Source: Chloroflexota bacterium
GTDB taxonomy: Bacteria > Chloroflexota > Dehalococcoidia > Lucifugimonadales > Lucifugimonadaceae
NCBI GenBank assembly: GCA_029262735.1
Contig: JAJCYY010000076.1
Coordinates: forward strand, 1 to 64,000
Reading direction: 5' to 3'
Length of the DNA stretch: 64,000 nucleotides
Position 1 is the first letter of the stretch, and each line of letters starts with the position of its first letter. The position numbers were made by a program, and so were the translations under genes. This document shows, piece after piece, positions 27,801-38,840 of this stretch. The notes beneath the pieces are model-generated. The model was not told where the DNA came from, did not search any database, and worked only from the letters and a program-made list of their open reading frames with translations.

Positions 27801-29258
27801 CTACCCCCCCAGCCTCCCGATCGCCGCAATCTTCTCCTCGCCCAGATAGCAGTATCGGTTGATCCAGATCCCCGGCGTCCCGGCGTCCCATGCAAGGTGA
27901 AGCCGGGCATCGAAGTCATCCAGCGGGCCGTAGCCGTGGACCACCGGATACAGGTCCGCCTTCCCATTCATCTCAAGCTGCGCCTGCTTGATCTTGCGAA
28001 GCTGCGCCTGCTGGCCCGCCCGGTGCGGCTTGTCCGGCGGCGGGTACAGGTAATCCTCAAGCTTCGTCCCCCGACGTCCGTCCTCGAAATCGAACAGGTT
28101 CGAAAGCGCAGTGATCAGCGTCGCCACATTCAGCGGCTGGTCGTTGTGCGCAATCAGCTCCTCGGCATAGAAATGCACCATCTGCGGCCAGTGCATCGTG
28201 TACAGCTTCATATTTATCGAATCCGCAGGCTCAGCCACCGCGCCAAAATCCATGCCGGAAAGCAGCGATAACGGAGGCGGGAACGCATTCGGTGAAAGCT
28301 CCTTGCCGATGCCCTCAGGCACCGACTCCATCGCCGTACGCAGCTCCTTCACGTAGAGCGTTGTCAGCGCCGCCTTGAACCGCAACACCTCGGTCAGCGC
28401 CGAGTTCCTCGCTAAACCGTGGGCCAGCGCATACGGCATCGCATGGACATCGCACAGCGGATCAAGGTCTGCATCGGAGAGGTGCTGCACTCGCGTGTAC
28501 AGAGCATCGGCAGCGGCGCGCATAGGCTCAAAATCGAAGCCGAGACGGGGTGCAATTTTTCGAGCATTTTCAGAAAAATCGAGAAAGGCGTCGCCGAGCC
28601 GGTAGGGCGGATGCTCAGGCCAGTCGTGCCGAAGTCCGTCGATGTCCGGGTACGACGTGAGAAGGTCTTTCACCCGCGCGCAGACGTAGGCTCGGGCGTC
28701 GTCCGATGCTACCGACACGGTATGGACCATTCTGTGCCGGGGGTACTCGCCGTTTGGCAGGCGCGGCATGTCCTCGTCATGCCTGCCGGGCACCTGCACG
28801 GCAGAGACCTGGAAGTAGACCTTCATGCCGCGGGCGTGACCGCCGTCGACGATCCGCTGGATCAGGGCGCCATCAGATTTTGTGAAGGCGGTGGCCTGCG
28901 AAGGCTGGTACTTGAGACCCTCGTAGAACTCCATGTTCGGCGCGGCAGACGGCGAAGGGCTGATCAGCACCTCTTCTTTGCCCCACAACCTCCTCTCGAT
29001 GACCCGCACCGAGCCCGCTCCCGCGTCGACCGGTGGCTCCCGACGCGGCAGCTCTTCGCTGGACCCTGCATCGTCGTCACCGGGAAGCGTGTCGACCGCT
29101 TCGTATACCGACGGCGCTGTGGCGATGGCATTGACACCGGCCGCTGCAAGCGAGTCGAGAACCGCGTCAACACCTTCAGACTGGAAGTACATCGGCTGGA
29201 CTGTGACGCCGAGAAAGCGGGAGGCGTTGGCATGGTCGCTTGAGCTGTCAGTAGGCAT
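27801..29258 (-). CDS. Putative TIM-barrel glycoside-hydrolase-like protein
   Basis: A 485-residue cytosolic protein. The pattern FLGVTVQPMYFQSEGVDAVL, then a long stretch with HARGMKVYFQVSAVQ, DIDGLRHDWPEHPPY and FGFDFEP-type strands (here LGFDFEPM) recalls the barrel of uncharacterised GHL-type glycosidases, where the Arg/Asp after DGLR sits at a strand end. The C-terminus (AWDAGTPGIWINRYCYLG) fits strands 7-8. No catalytic pair can be named with confidence. It is a single gene, convergent with the lipoprotein gene to its left by 24 bases. Confidence 0.6.
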   Translation of the reverse strand: MPTDSSSDHANASRFLGVTVQPMYFQSEGVDAVLDSLAAAGVNAIATAPSVYEAVDTLPGDDDAGSSEELPRREPPVDAGAGSVRVIERRLWGKEEVLISPSPSAAPNMEFYEGLKYQPSQATAFTKSDGALIQRIVDGGHARGMKVYFQVSAVQVPGRHDEDMPRLPNGEYPRHRMVHTVSVASDDARAYVCARVKDLLTSYPDIDGLRHDWPEHPPYRLGDAFLDFSENARKIAPRLGFDFEPMRAAADALYTRVQHLSDADLDPLCDVHAMPYALAHGLARNSALTEVLRFKAALTTLYVKELRTAMESVPEGIGKELSPNAFPPPLSLLSGMDFGAVAEPADSINMKLYTMHWPQMVHFYAEELIAHNDQPLNVATLITALSNLFDFEDGRRGTKLEDYLYPPPDKPHRAGQQAQLRKIKQAQLEMNGKADLYPVVHGYGPLDDFDARLHLAWDAGTPGIWINRYCYLGEEKIAAIGRLGG

Positions 29259-29319
29259 GCCGAGCTTTCTGGATTATTTTCTGAGGTTGGGATAGATGCA
29301 GAACTGATTCTAACTTTGG

Positions 29320-29480
29320 ATGCTGTGGGAAGGAGTGCCGTTGTGACGCGAACTGACCGTCCCTTCGTCCCGCAAGCGGGCGCGGGACTTGGGTTGGATC
29401 AGGTAACACACCAGAACTGATCTCTGCAGCAGCAAACACCATCGCTGCAACACCGCAAACGCAAGAACGACTCCCGACCG
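29320..29480. repeat. Dispersed repeat module
   Basis: cgtcccgcaagcgggcgcgg with gacttgggttggatcaggta and cacaccagaactgatctctg, a copy of the module also found near 20470, 32920, 33290 and 45960. The rest of the gap 29259-29610 shows no gene. Confidence 0.65.
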
Positions 29481-29611
29481 CGCCTGCCGCACCACATCCA
29501 GGTACATAGTTCTGGCTCAGACCCTTCGACAAGCTCGCCCCTCACAACGCGGCTCCCACAATCAGTTCACAACTACCTCACCACAACGGACTCTCGCCTC
29601 ACAGCACCCTG

Positions 29612-29650
29612 AAAAACAAAGAAGACCTCGGCCATGAGGCCGAGGTCTTC
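29612..29650 (-). terminator. Rho-independent terminator of the RRM gene
   Basis: Perfect 13-bp stem gaagacctcggcc / ggccgaggtcttc with a four-base loop at 29634-29637. On the minus strand it is followed by tttgttttt, 22 bases after the RRM stop codon. The plus strand also has tttt after the stem, so it may work both ways. Confidence 0.92.
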
Positions 29651-29672
29651 TTTTCTTAAGCGAATTGCTGTC

Positions 29673-29954
29673 TTACCAGCGACCGCCACCACCGCCGCCA
29701 CCGCTGCGAGGTGCCTTCGGGCGAGCCTCGTTAACCGTCAGCGACCGACCGTCCAGATCAGCGCCGTTCATGCCCTGGATGGCCTCCTGGGCCTCTGCGC
29801 TGTTCGGCATCTCAACGAAGCCGAAGCCGCGTGAACGTCCCGTCTCACGGTCCATGATTACCTGTGCGGAGTCCACTGCCCCATACTGGGAAAAGGCCTC
29901 TCGCAACGTCTCATCGTTCGATGTGAACGGCAGGTTTCCTACGAATATATTCAC
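29673..29954 (-). CDS. RRM-type RNA-binding protein with Gly-rich tail
   Basis: A 93-residue protein consisting of one RNA recognition motif: RNP2 is IFVGNLPF and RNP1 is RSRGFGFVEM. It ends in the tail RSGGGGGGGRW. Such single-RRM proteins occur in cyanobacteria and some other bacteria, where several are induced by cold. I choose the GTG at 29954 because AGGAG lies six bases before it; a TTG one codon earlier is less well placed. A perfect terminator follows. Single-gene transcript. Confidence 0.93.
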   Translation of the reverse strand: MNIFVGNLPFTSNDETLREAFSQYGAVDSAQVIMDRETGRSRGFGFVEMPNSAEAQEAIQGMNGADLDGRSLTVNEARPKAPRSGGGGGGGRW

Positions 29955-30096
29955 CAAACTCTCCTAGTCTTGCTTTTGGTCCGGTCCTTCCGACACCGAC
30001 ATTCATCACCAGGAAGCTAAACCAGGAAAACGAAATCGTCAGATCAAGCGGACTCGAACCCGTCTGCCTGCATTGTACCGGGATACTGCTGTTGCC

Positions 30097-30115
30097 GGTG
30101 ACACGGTATGTCACC
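30097..30115. promoter_or_regulatory. Perfect inverted repeat, possible operator
   Basis: ggtgaca and tgtcacc flank the five bases cggta. It lies between the divergent RRM and aminotransferase genes. No regulator is encoded beside it. The rest of the gap 29955-30315 shows nothing else. Confidence 0.35.
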
Positions 30116-30315
30116 AGTTCGCCTCCGTCTCCGCCCGCATGCCCACAGGACTCGCCTGCGAGCCGCTGTGTGCGTATCCTGAACCCGCCCCCTTACAGCT
30201 CATCGGAGTTAACTGGACGGGGCCGTTCAGACACCGCAAACACCGGCAGCTAATATCGCACTTTGAGGTCTCAAGTCCCAGACAGATATCGGACAATAGT
30301 CACAAGAAAGCTCAA

Positions 30316-31622
30316 ATGAACTTCGACAAGTCAGAACAGCTATTTGAGAAGGCGAAGCAACTCGTAGCAGGCGGCATCTCGTCTCAGATCCGCGTCAACG
30401 AGCCAGCTCCCGTGCCGCTCTTTTTCACGCACGCCGCAGGCTCACGCATGTGGGACGTGACGGCAACGAGTACATCGACTACATCCAGGGCATGGGCCCG
30501 AACCTGTTCGGTCATGCACCCGAGTTCGTCACGCGCCAGGTCGAGCAAGACATGCGCAAGGGCTACATCTTCGCAGCGCAGTTTGAACGAGAACTGGAGG
30601 TGGCCGAGCTGGCTCTGGAGATGATCCCGCTCGAAGACGCCACGGTCAGGTTCGCCTCGTCCGGCACCGAGATCGACCAGCTGGTGATCCGCCTCATGCG
30701 CGGCTACACCGGCCGCCCCAAGTACCTGAAGTTCGAAGGCCACTACCACGGCTGGATGGACAGCGTGAACTACTCCATTCACCCTCCGCTCGACCAGGCA
30801 GGTGACGCCAGTTCGCCAAACGTAGTCGGAGAGTCGGCTGGTATGGACGCAGGGACCGCGGAAAGCATAGTCGTCTGCGAGTGGAACGATGTAGAAGCGC
30901 TGGAACGTGCGTTCGCCCAGAACCCCGGCCAGATCGCCGGGGTCATCATGGAGCCGATACTCGCAAACACGAACTGCATCATGCCGCTCCCCGGTTATAT
31001 GGAGGCTGTGAAGCGAATCTGCTCAGAAAACGGCGCGCTGCTCTGTTTTGACGAGGTCATTACCGGGTTCCGTGTGGCTGCAGGGGGTGCACAGGAGTAT
31101 TTAGGCGTCACTCCTGATCTCGCCACGTACGCAAAATCGATGGCTGGCGGCTTTCCAGTGGCAATGCTCGCAGGACGTAGCGAAATCATGGAGATACTCG
31201 GAAACGGCACCGTCTACCATGGTGGAAGCTTCAACTCGAACGTTATGACAATGGCAGCTGCGTACGCCTCACTGAAGCACATCGCAGATGCCGGTCAAAA
31301 GTTCTACACGGAGCTGAACGGCCGGGGTCTGCATCTCATGGACGGACTGCGGGAAGCGGCGGGGCAGGCGGAGTCCAAGCTACACGTCCAGGGCGTTGGT
31401 TCGGTCTTTTCGATCTCCTTCACAACTAAGCCAGAGATCGTCAGCTGGCGAGACCATGCGCGTAACTGCGACGACGCAATGTACGCACGGTTTGCCAGGG
31501 CGATGTTGGAACAGGGCGTGCGGTTGTCGTCTAACGGACGCATCCACATGTCATCGGCACACACAGACGAAGACGTTCAGCAGACGGTTGCCGCAGCGCA
31601 TAAAGTACTGCGCACCCTGTAG
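30316..31622 (+). pseudogene. Glutamate-1-semialdehyde aminomutase-like class III aminotransferase, broken by one frameshift
   Basis: The N-terminus (MNFDKSEQLFEKAKQLVAGG to AAGSRMWDV) is in one frame and the rest (GNEYIDYIQGMGPNLFGH onward) in the next. Homologues read on directly as DxDGNEYIDY, so one base is missing near 30460. Apart from this the protein is complete: RFASSGTEIDQLVIRL, HYHGWMD, LCFDEVITGFR and the PLP lysine in TYAKSMAGGFP. It would act on an amino or keto acid. Either the gene was lost very recently or the assembly has a base error; the intact downstream frame over 390 codons favours an error or a fresh mutation. Confidence 0.8.
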
Positions 31623-31684
31623 GTCCCAAATGGGGCCAATGGGGCCAACCAGGTCTGCGGGACGAAGCCGGAGGGCAAAATCCA

Positions 31685-32887
31685 TTGCATTGGACGTCAT
31701 CGGTTTCAGACGCGCCATCCTTTTCCGAGGCGGTCGGCCAGGTCGCCGAGCAGATATCGGTCAACCTCGACGGCGAGACGCCGGACATCACGATTGTCTT
31801 CGTATCTCGCCACCACGCGCCCTCCTACTTTGTAGCGCCTGAGCTGTTCTCGTCCCTGCTGAAAGGGCGCGTTCTCATTGGCTGCTCAGCATCCGGAGTC
31901 ATCGGCTCGGGGCGTGAGATCGAAGGACGCCCGGGTGTTGCCGTCGTCGCAGGCGTAATGCCGGGCACCACCATTCACCCGTTTCACCTGAAGCAAGACG
32001 ACATGCCCGACGCCGACGCGCCGCCCGAGAAGTGGCACCGGCTCCTGGACGTCGATCCCGACAGAGTTCAAGGCTTCCTGCTGTTCCCTGACCCTTACAC
32101 CATCAGGCCGGACGCTCTGATCTCGGGTCTCGACTTCGCCTACCCGAACGCCAGCAAGACCGGTGGACTGGTGAGCGGCGGTTCAGGTCCCGGCACCAGC
32201 GCACTCTTCGTGAACGGTTCTGTGCGACGCTCCGGCGCAACCGGCATCGCGTTTACCGGCGATATCGAACTCGAATCCGTTGTTGCGAAGGCATGCAGAC
32301 CGGTTGGTCGTCCAATGGTCGTGACGGAGGCCAGTGAAAACCTGATCCTCAAGCTGGACGGCGAAAAAGCTCTGCCCTGTCTGCAGTCCGTTTTCAGGGC
32401 GGCGACACCGGAGAGCAAGAGCCTGATCCGGCGATCTGTGCAGATCGGCATCCTCAGCCAGCTAGCAGGCGAGTCAGATGAGTCGAGCGAGTACGTGATC
32501 CGCAACGTTCTCGGGATGATCGAAGAGACGGGCGCGGTAGCGATTGGCGACACGGTGCGAGAGGGACAGGTGGTGCAGTTTCATGTGAGCGACTCTGAGA
32601 CCGCCGAGCAGGATTTGCGCGGTTCGTTGGAAGACTATGTCGCGGATGACTACCGGATTCCGTCTGCTGCGCTGATGTTCTCCTGCCTGTCCCTGGGCAA
32701 GCGACTCCACGGCCAGCCCGACCACGACACCGCAATATTCCAGGACCTCGTTGCACCTGTGCCGCTGGCAGGCTTCTTCTCAAACGGAGAAATCAGCACC
32801 CGAGACGGCCACACCCGCCTCCACGGCTACACCTCCAGCTTCGCAATGTTCAGGCAGGGAGCCCGAGAACGAGTGCAGGGCCGGTAG
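31685..32887 (+). CDS. FIST-domain sensory protein
   Basis: A 400-residue protein with FIST_N (about residues 25-210; LIGCSASGVIGSGREIEG and ASKTGGLVSGGSGPGTS are signatures) and FIST_C (about 225-385; FSCLSLGKRLHGQPDHDT and PLAGFFSNGEISTRDG). FIST modules are thought to bind small ligands, perhaps amino acids. No output domain is attached. The start is a TTG at 31685 with GGAGG ten bases upstream. It follows the aminotransferase by 62 bases on the same strand and may be co-transcribed with it. Confidence 0.88.
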   Translation: MHWTSSVSDAPSFSEAVGQVAEQISVNLDGETPDITIVFVSRHHAPSYFVAPELFSSLLKGRVLIGCSASGVIGSGREIEGRPGVAVVAGVMPGTTIHPFHLKQDDMPDADAPPEKWHRLLDVDPDRVQGFLLFPDPYTIRPDALISGLDFAYPNASKTGGLVSGGSGPGTSALFVNGSVRRSGATGIAFTGDIELESVVAKACRPVGRPMVVTEASENLILKLDGEKALPCLQSVFRAATPESKSLIRRSVQIGILSQLAGESDESSEYVIRNVLGMIEETGAVAIGDTVREGQVVQFHVSDSETAEQDLRGSLEDYVADDYRIPSAALMFSCLSLGKRLHGQPDHDTAIFQDLVAPVPLAGFFSNGEISTRDGHTRLHGYTSSFAMFRQGARERVQGR

Positions 32888-33330
32888 GGCGGAAGCGGTT
32901 TTCTTCCTTCGTCCCGAAACGGAGTGAGGGACCCGGTGCGGATGAGGCAACCCACCGAGAACCGCTCTCTGCGTGAGTGAAGGCCGTCGTCGTTGTCATC
33001 CCCACGGAAGCGGAGGGATCTTACCGGGCTTAAGACTGAATCTGTTCATTTGAGGACGACGCGAACCCCCACACTCTCCATGTGAGGTCACCAGGAGATT
33101 CTGAATCAAGTTCAGAATGACAATGTGTGCCGATAAAGCCACCCCCGGCGCAGCTTTCTTGCCCGCCCCCACCAAGACCTACGCATGCTTGCGCTGCTGA
33201 CCCTGCATTCGGCCGCGCTCGTGCTGGCAGCGACGCCACTTGCTGCGCCCGCAACTCAATGGGCTGAGCTCCGTCGTCCCGAGTCAGCACGAGGAACCCG
33301 GGGTGGATGAGGCGACACGCCAGAACCGCT
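32888..33330. repeat. Composite of dispersed repeat modules
   Basis: ttcgtcccgaaacggagtga with gggacccggtgcggatgagg, the reversed ggaagcggagggatcttacc, gggagattctgaatcaagtt-type text near 33095 (here ggagattctgaatcaagttc) and a second cccggggtggatgaggcgac copy near 33298. No gene. Confidence 0.7.
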
Positions 33331-33461
33331 CTCTGGATCAGCTAGGTCGTTCGAACCTTTTCGCTCGACTTCTGACTAGTACGCCCTCAATTTCTTACAA
33401 CTCCGGAAGCAATTCTTCTCCGAAATACGGTTGTAGTCAGGTGTAAAGATCACCAGCGGGC

Positions 33462-33974
33462 TCACCGTACATAACGCGTAGCTGCCTCTTCGATCAGATG
33501 TCGGATATGGCTAGAGTAGACACCATGATTAAAAAAATCTTTGAATCGATTCATCGCATTAATGGGTTTTTCGCCGGTGACTTTAGCAACAAAACTGTCG
33601 TCACCACAAACGACCATAAAATCTTCTGGAGTAAATAATATTGTGTTGCTCGTATCTGGACTCATAAGTAAAAGGATCATTGCACCGTATTTCATGGTTA
33701 TCTGAAATACATCAAGCATGGTAGGTTGCAATTCATAAGAATCTTCGAAATCCAAGTTCACAACCCAGAGAACTGATGCGCCAGATGCTTTAAATGCTTC
33801 AGCGGCGTTCGATGACTGATCGTGAGGAAGAACGCCATCGTACTCTACCGGCACCGCGATCATTGAACACTCAAGCAGCCATTGCAGGTCAATCGTATGC
33901 TTTTCCGCTGTGCGAGTATTGACCGCCTCCATAATCTGCGTCAAGCGATATTCATCTGCAATTTCGCTAATCAT
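33462..33974 (-). CDS. Unknown protein in low-GC toxin island (candidate immunity protein)
   Basis: A 170-residue acidic protein with no family I recognise. Its middle (SVLWVVNLDFEDSYELQ, GAMILLLMSPD) looks like a mixed alpha/beta fold. Its base composition is much more AT-rich than the genes around it, and the codon choice differs. It follows the 100-residue gene by 54 bases. An in-frame TTG at 34001 would add nine residues. The immunity role is inferred only from position behind a toxin-like domain. Confidence 0.6.
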   Translation of the reverse strand: MISEIADEYRLTQIMEAVNTRTAEKHTIDLQWLLECSMIAVPVEYDGVLPHDQSSNAAEAFKASGASVLWVVNLDFEDSYELQPTMLDVFQITMKYGAMILLLMSPDTSNTILFTPEDFMVVCGDDSFVAKVTGEKPINAMNRFKDFFNHGVYSSHIRHLIEEAATRYVR

Positions 33975-34028
33975 TATTGAGAATTTAAATGCAACACGCA
34001 ATGACCAATTAAGGTTTCATTATCTGAC

Positions 34029-34331
34029 CTAGGTTTTATTTCCTCGGTCAATGCTCCGTTTCGAAAGCTCGTTGTAGGCGTTAATATGTCGACTGGCCAT
34101 TCGAGCGCTTGGAGCCAGTTTAGCCATGATCTCTAATGAGTCTGAATCAATAATTGCAGATTCGATATTTAGTTGATAAATCAGTCCTACAAACGCTTCT
34201 TCCTCCTCTCCGTATCCAACCGATCTCTTGACCCTGTCAAGAAAATGCTGCTTGATCAAATGGCCGAATCTGTCGATTAATAGATTAACTCGATTGATAT
34301 AGTTTTCTCTTTCAAGGGTCATGTTAATCAT
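34029..34331 (-). CDS. Small helical protein overlapping the toxin-like gene (candidate immunity protein)
   Basis: About 100 residues, mainly helical (LERENYINRVNLLIDRFGH, AFVGLIYQLNIESAI). ATG at 34331 overlaps the TAA of the upstream toxin-like gene at 34324-34326, which suggests coupled translation; a second ATG at 34322 is possible. AT-rich like its neighbour. No family recognised. Toxin genes followed closely by a small acidic gene usually encode their antidote; this is an inference from layout. Confidence 0.6.
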   Translation of the reverse strand: MINMTLERENYINRVNLLIDRFGHLIKQHFLDRVKRSVGYGEEEEAFVGLIYQLNIESAIIDSDSLEIMAKLAPSARMASRHINAYNELSKRSIDRGNKT

Positions 34332-34657
34332 TGTACACGGGATATGCCGTGTGAACGTGGGATCCTCCTTCATGCTCCACAATGACTTCGATCTTAATAC
34401 CGCCGGTCATACCTACATAGACATCGCGGCCAGATTCATGGTGTTCACCAGACTCTTGAGGGACTTTGAGACTTTTGTCGTTGACGATCTGCTTGATCGC
34501 TGCCTTTATTTCCTCATCGTCCCAATCGTCGGGAAAACGCTCATTCCCCATTTGGATTACCGCTTTCTGGGTGGGCTGGCGACACACGAGGACTGCATTA
34601 TGCAGCACTGGTCGGCCGGTAAATCGCGCCCCTGCCAAGAGTTCGCCACTGTTTAAC

Positions 34658-36493
<1,836 letters not shown>

Positions 36494-36499
36494 GTTGCC

Positions 36500-37209
36500 T
36501 GTGGCTCTGGCCTTCGTTGGAAATCCGGGCGTTTGGCCCAAGCGCGAAACGATCCGGGAGCAATGTTCCCGGACCGAAATTTCGTCTACTCAGGATTGAC
36601 TGCAGCGGACCCGCAAGCGAACCGGCGAGTCCCACTCAATTGAGCGTACCACTAAAGCGCCAGCAAAGAGTGGGTGCGTTCTCGGATTTTTTCTTCGCGT
36701 TATTTCTTCGCCCGACTCAGATGACGCTTAACGGGATTAACCAGTTATGGCGGAAACGGGATTCTCCATCCCCTGTCAATGGAGCGAGTTGGAGGTCGGT
36801 TTTCTGGTAGGCGCGCACAGCACTGACAATCATCTGCGTCTGAGGGCGCCGAGAGATTCTGAATCAACCGTTCGCCAAGCTCAGGATGTAGCTGGCTCTG
36901 CATAGATCCCTCGCACCAATCGGGAAGCTGGTGAACATCCGGGCTCTACCTGGGATCAGTAGCGAACAGGACCTGGAAAATGAACAGACCGCCTTTATTT
37001 CCGATCGGGAGCATCGTGCGCCAGTTTCTGGTTGAGGATCATCGGATTCGAGGCTGGCACCGGTTCTGGCGGCCCGCCATTTTGTGCACACGAAATACTG
37101 GAAGCGTAATAATCGGTCCTTGTGTGCGGTTTTAGTAGTGACTTTGACTCTGATATCTTGCCTGACTCGTGCGCATGCAAAACCCCTCGCTGGAACCAGG
37201 TAACGAAAA
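36500..37209. other. Gap upstream of typA and of the winged-helix gene
   Basis: No gene seen. A degenerate F-type module (ttcttcgcccgactcag) occurs near 36704 and gagagattctgaatcaaccg near 36851. The last 150 bases are AT-richer and should hold the promoter of the downstream pair. Confidence 0.45.
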
Positions 37210-37635
37210 GTGAAGTTTGATCCAAACGAACTCGCTGTTGAGATCGATCGGCTGGTTACGCAGGTGATTGGGCCTGGGAATCGATTTGTCGTTGGTCAAA
37301 AAGAGGCTTCAAAACTCGACATAGCCGCGTGTGAGCCCGAATCACCGGATGTTGACGGTCTGTACAGAACTATCCGTTTGACGGAACAGAGTGCCGTAAT
37401 TCTGAAGATGCTGTTGCCGGTGGCGGGCACCTATGTTCCTGACGCGCAGTTGCGGGCTACTTTGAGTCTCGATGCGTCGGTCGCTGACAGGCACGTAAGG
37501 TCCATGGTCTTCCGGCTGGCGGCCAAGCTGACGGAACTGCGCAGGCCGGTGCTGGAAATAGACCGCCATCGAGTATTGGGGTACCGCATCGTTCTTGCAC
37601 AGGGCGCTGACGACCTCGATACCGAACTCTCCTGA
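37210..37635 (+). CDS. Orphan winged-helix DNA-binding protein (OmpR/PhoB C-terminal type)
   Basis: A 141-residue protein with no receiver domain. Residues about 55-135 (IRLTEQSAVILKMLL, VPDAQLRATL, ADRHVRSMVFRLAAKL, RHRVLGYRIV) follow the Trans_reg_C pattern: leading strands, recognition helix RHVRSMVFRLAAKL and the wing ending in GYRIV. The N-terminal 50 residues are unassigned. GTG start at 37210. It lies 75 bases upstream of a PAS-GAF protein and may work with it as a one-protein or split sensor. Confidence 0.7.
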   Translation: MKFDPNELAVEIDRLVTQVIGPGNRFVVGQKEASKLDIAACEPESPDVDGLYRTIRLTEQSAVILKMLLPVAGTYVPDAQLRATLSLDASVADRHVRSMVFRLAAKLTELRRPVLEIDRHRVLGYRIVLAQGADDLDTELS

Positions 37636-37710
37636 AATTCTCGATCCCCGAGGATTAAAACTGATCCGTTGATCAAGGGTTGAACCATATTTTTGAATCT
37701 ACCTGGTGCG

Positions 37711-38580
37711 ATGAAAAACACATTCGACGATTGGCCTGAACCAGTTTTCCTTGTGGACCCGTCCGGAAATATCCAGCATGTGAACGAACCGGCCGTCCGC
37801 TCATTTGGCTACACCGTATCGGCATTCGTCGGGTTGCCGCTGAACAGGTTGCTGCCGAACAGAGAGCGTCAGCAGCACGACTGGATGCGCACGATGTACG
37901 AGCGTAATCCGCACGACCGTCTGTTCACCGCCGGGGCGACGGTCGTGTGCGTCCACGCCCGCGGAATTGGGATTCGAGCTCACGCGACGTTCGAGACCGC
38001 TCTCGTGGACGGCCAACACTGGACCTGGGTGATGCTGGATGTTGGCAATGCTCTGGAGGTTCCGGTTGCGGGGTTACTGGAGCCGGGTGACGTCAAGGTC
38101 ATGAGCACCAGCGAACTGGGCCGTATTGAGCACAGATTTCCAGAGTTGACCGCGGAGTTTCAGTACCTGGCGAAAGAGATGTTGCCTGAGCTGCACTACA
38201 ACATTTTTGGTCTGATGCGGTTTAGCGCCGAGAGCGGCATTGCCACCATGGGCCAGCTTGCCCTGGAGAGAGCTGAGCCCATTCCAGAGCGTGGGGTAGG
38301 GACAGCGTTCTCGATGGCCGGGACCGTTTCCGAGGAGTTGCTTGCCACGCGGCGGCCAAAGTTAGTCCTGGCAAAGGATGAAGCTGATTTTCGGGATCTC
38401 TATCCGGGGTCCGTGCCGCAGAATGTTCCGGTGGAATTTCTGTCCAGTCTGGCCGTCCCGATTAACAGGGTTGACGGGATCCCCGGCGGAATGCTGTTCG
38501 CTCAATCGAAAAAGGTGAACGCATTCAATCCGATGGACGTCGAGCTGCTGGCGGGAGCTGCCGGAGCGATATTCCGGTAA
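37711..38580 (+). CDS. PAS-GAF sensor protein without output domain
   Basis: About 289 residues. The PAS domain (VFLVDPSGNIQHVNEPAVRS, FGYTVSAFVGLPLNRLLP) covers residues 5-115. A GAF-like domain covers the C-terminal half, ending in SSLAVPINRVDGIPGGMLF and NPMDVELLAGAAGAIF. No kinase, cyclase or DNA-binding part is present. An in-frame TTG at 37693 would add six residues. It directly follows the winged-helix gene, which could supply the output. The ligand is unknown. Confidence 0.75.
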   Translation: MKNTFDDWPEPVFLVDPSGNIQHVNEPAVRSFGYTVSAFVGLPLNRLLPNRERQQHDWMRTMYERNPHDRLFTAGATVVCVHARGIGIRAHATFETALVDGQHWTWVMLDVGNALEVPVAGLLEPGDVKVMSTSELGRIEHRFPELTAEFQYLAKEMLPELHYNIFGLMRFSAESGIATMGQLALERAEPIPERGVGTAFSMAGTVSEELLATRRPKLVLAKDEADFRDLYPGSVPQNVPVEFLSSLAVPINRVDGIPGGMLFAQSKKVNAFNPMDVELLAGAAGAIFR

Positions 38581-38840
38581 GACCACTGAAGTTGACGTTG
38601 TACGGTTTTTTATCGGCTTCCAATCTACGCATCGAGCACAATGAGTCAGGTCTCGGCCCAGCGGCATCAAGTCGTGGCGCACAAGGCAGAGGATTCGCGC
38701 TGACACCTGAACAGCCTTGGTGCTCGCGTCGGCAGGTCTACGGGCAAGAAAACCACGACATCCAACGGTTGCCTTTTTCTCCCTCTCCTCGCATGAGATG
38801 GAGTTAGAGGATGGATTGCCCGTGACGGCTGCGGCACCGG

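Noticed and set aside
30046-30068. T-loop-like gggttcgagtcc on the minus strand
   Set aside because: Flanking bases do not pair and no cloverleaf can be drawn.
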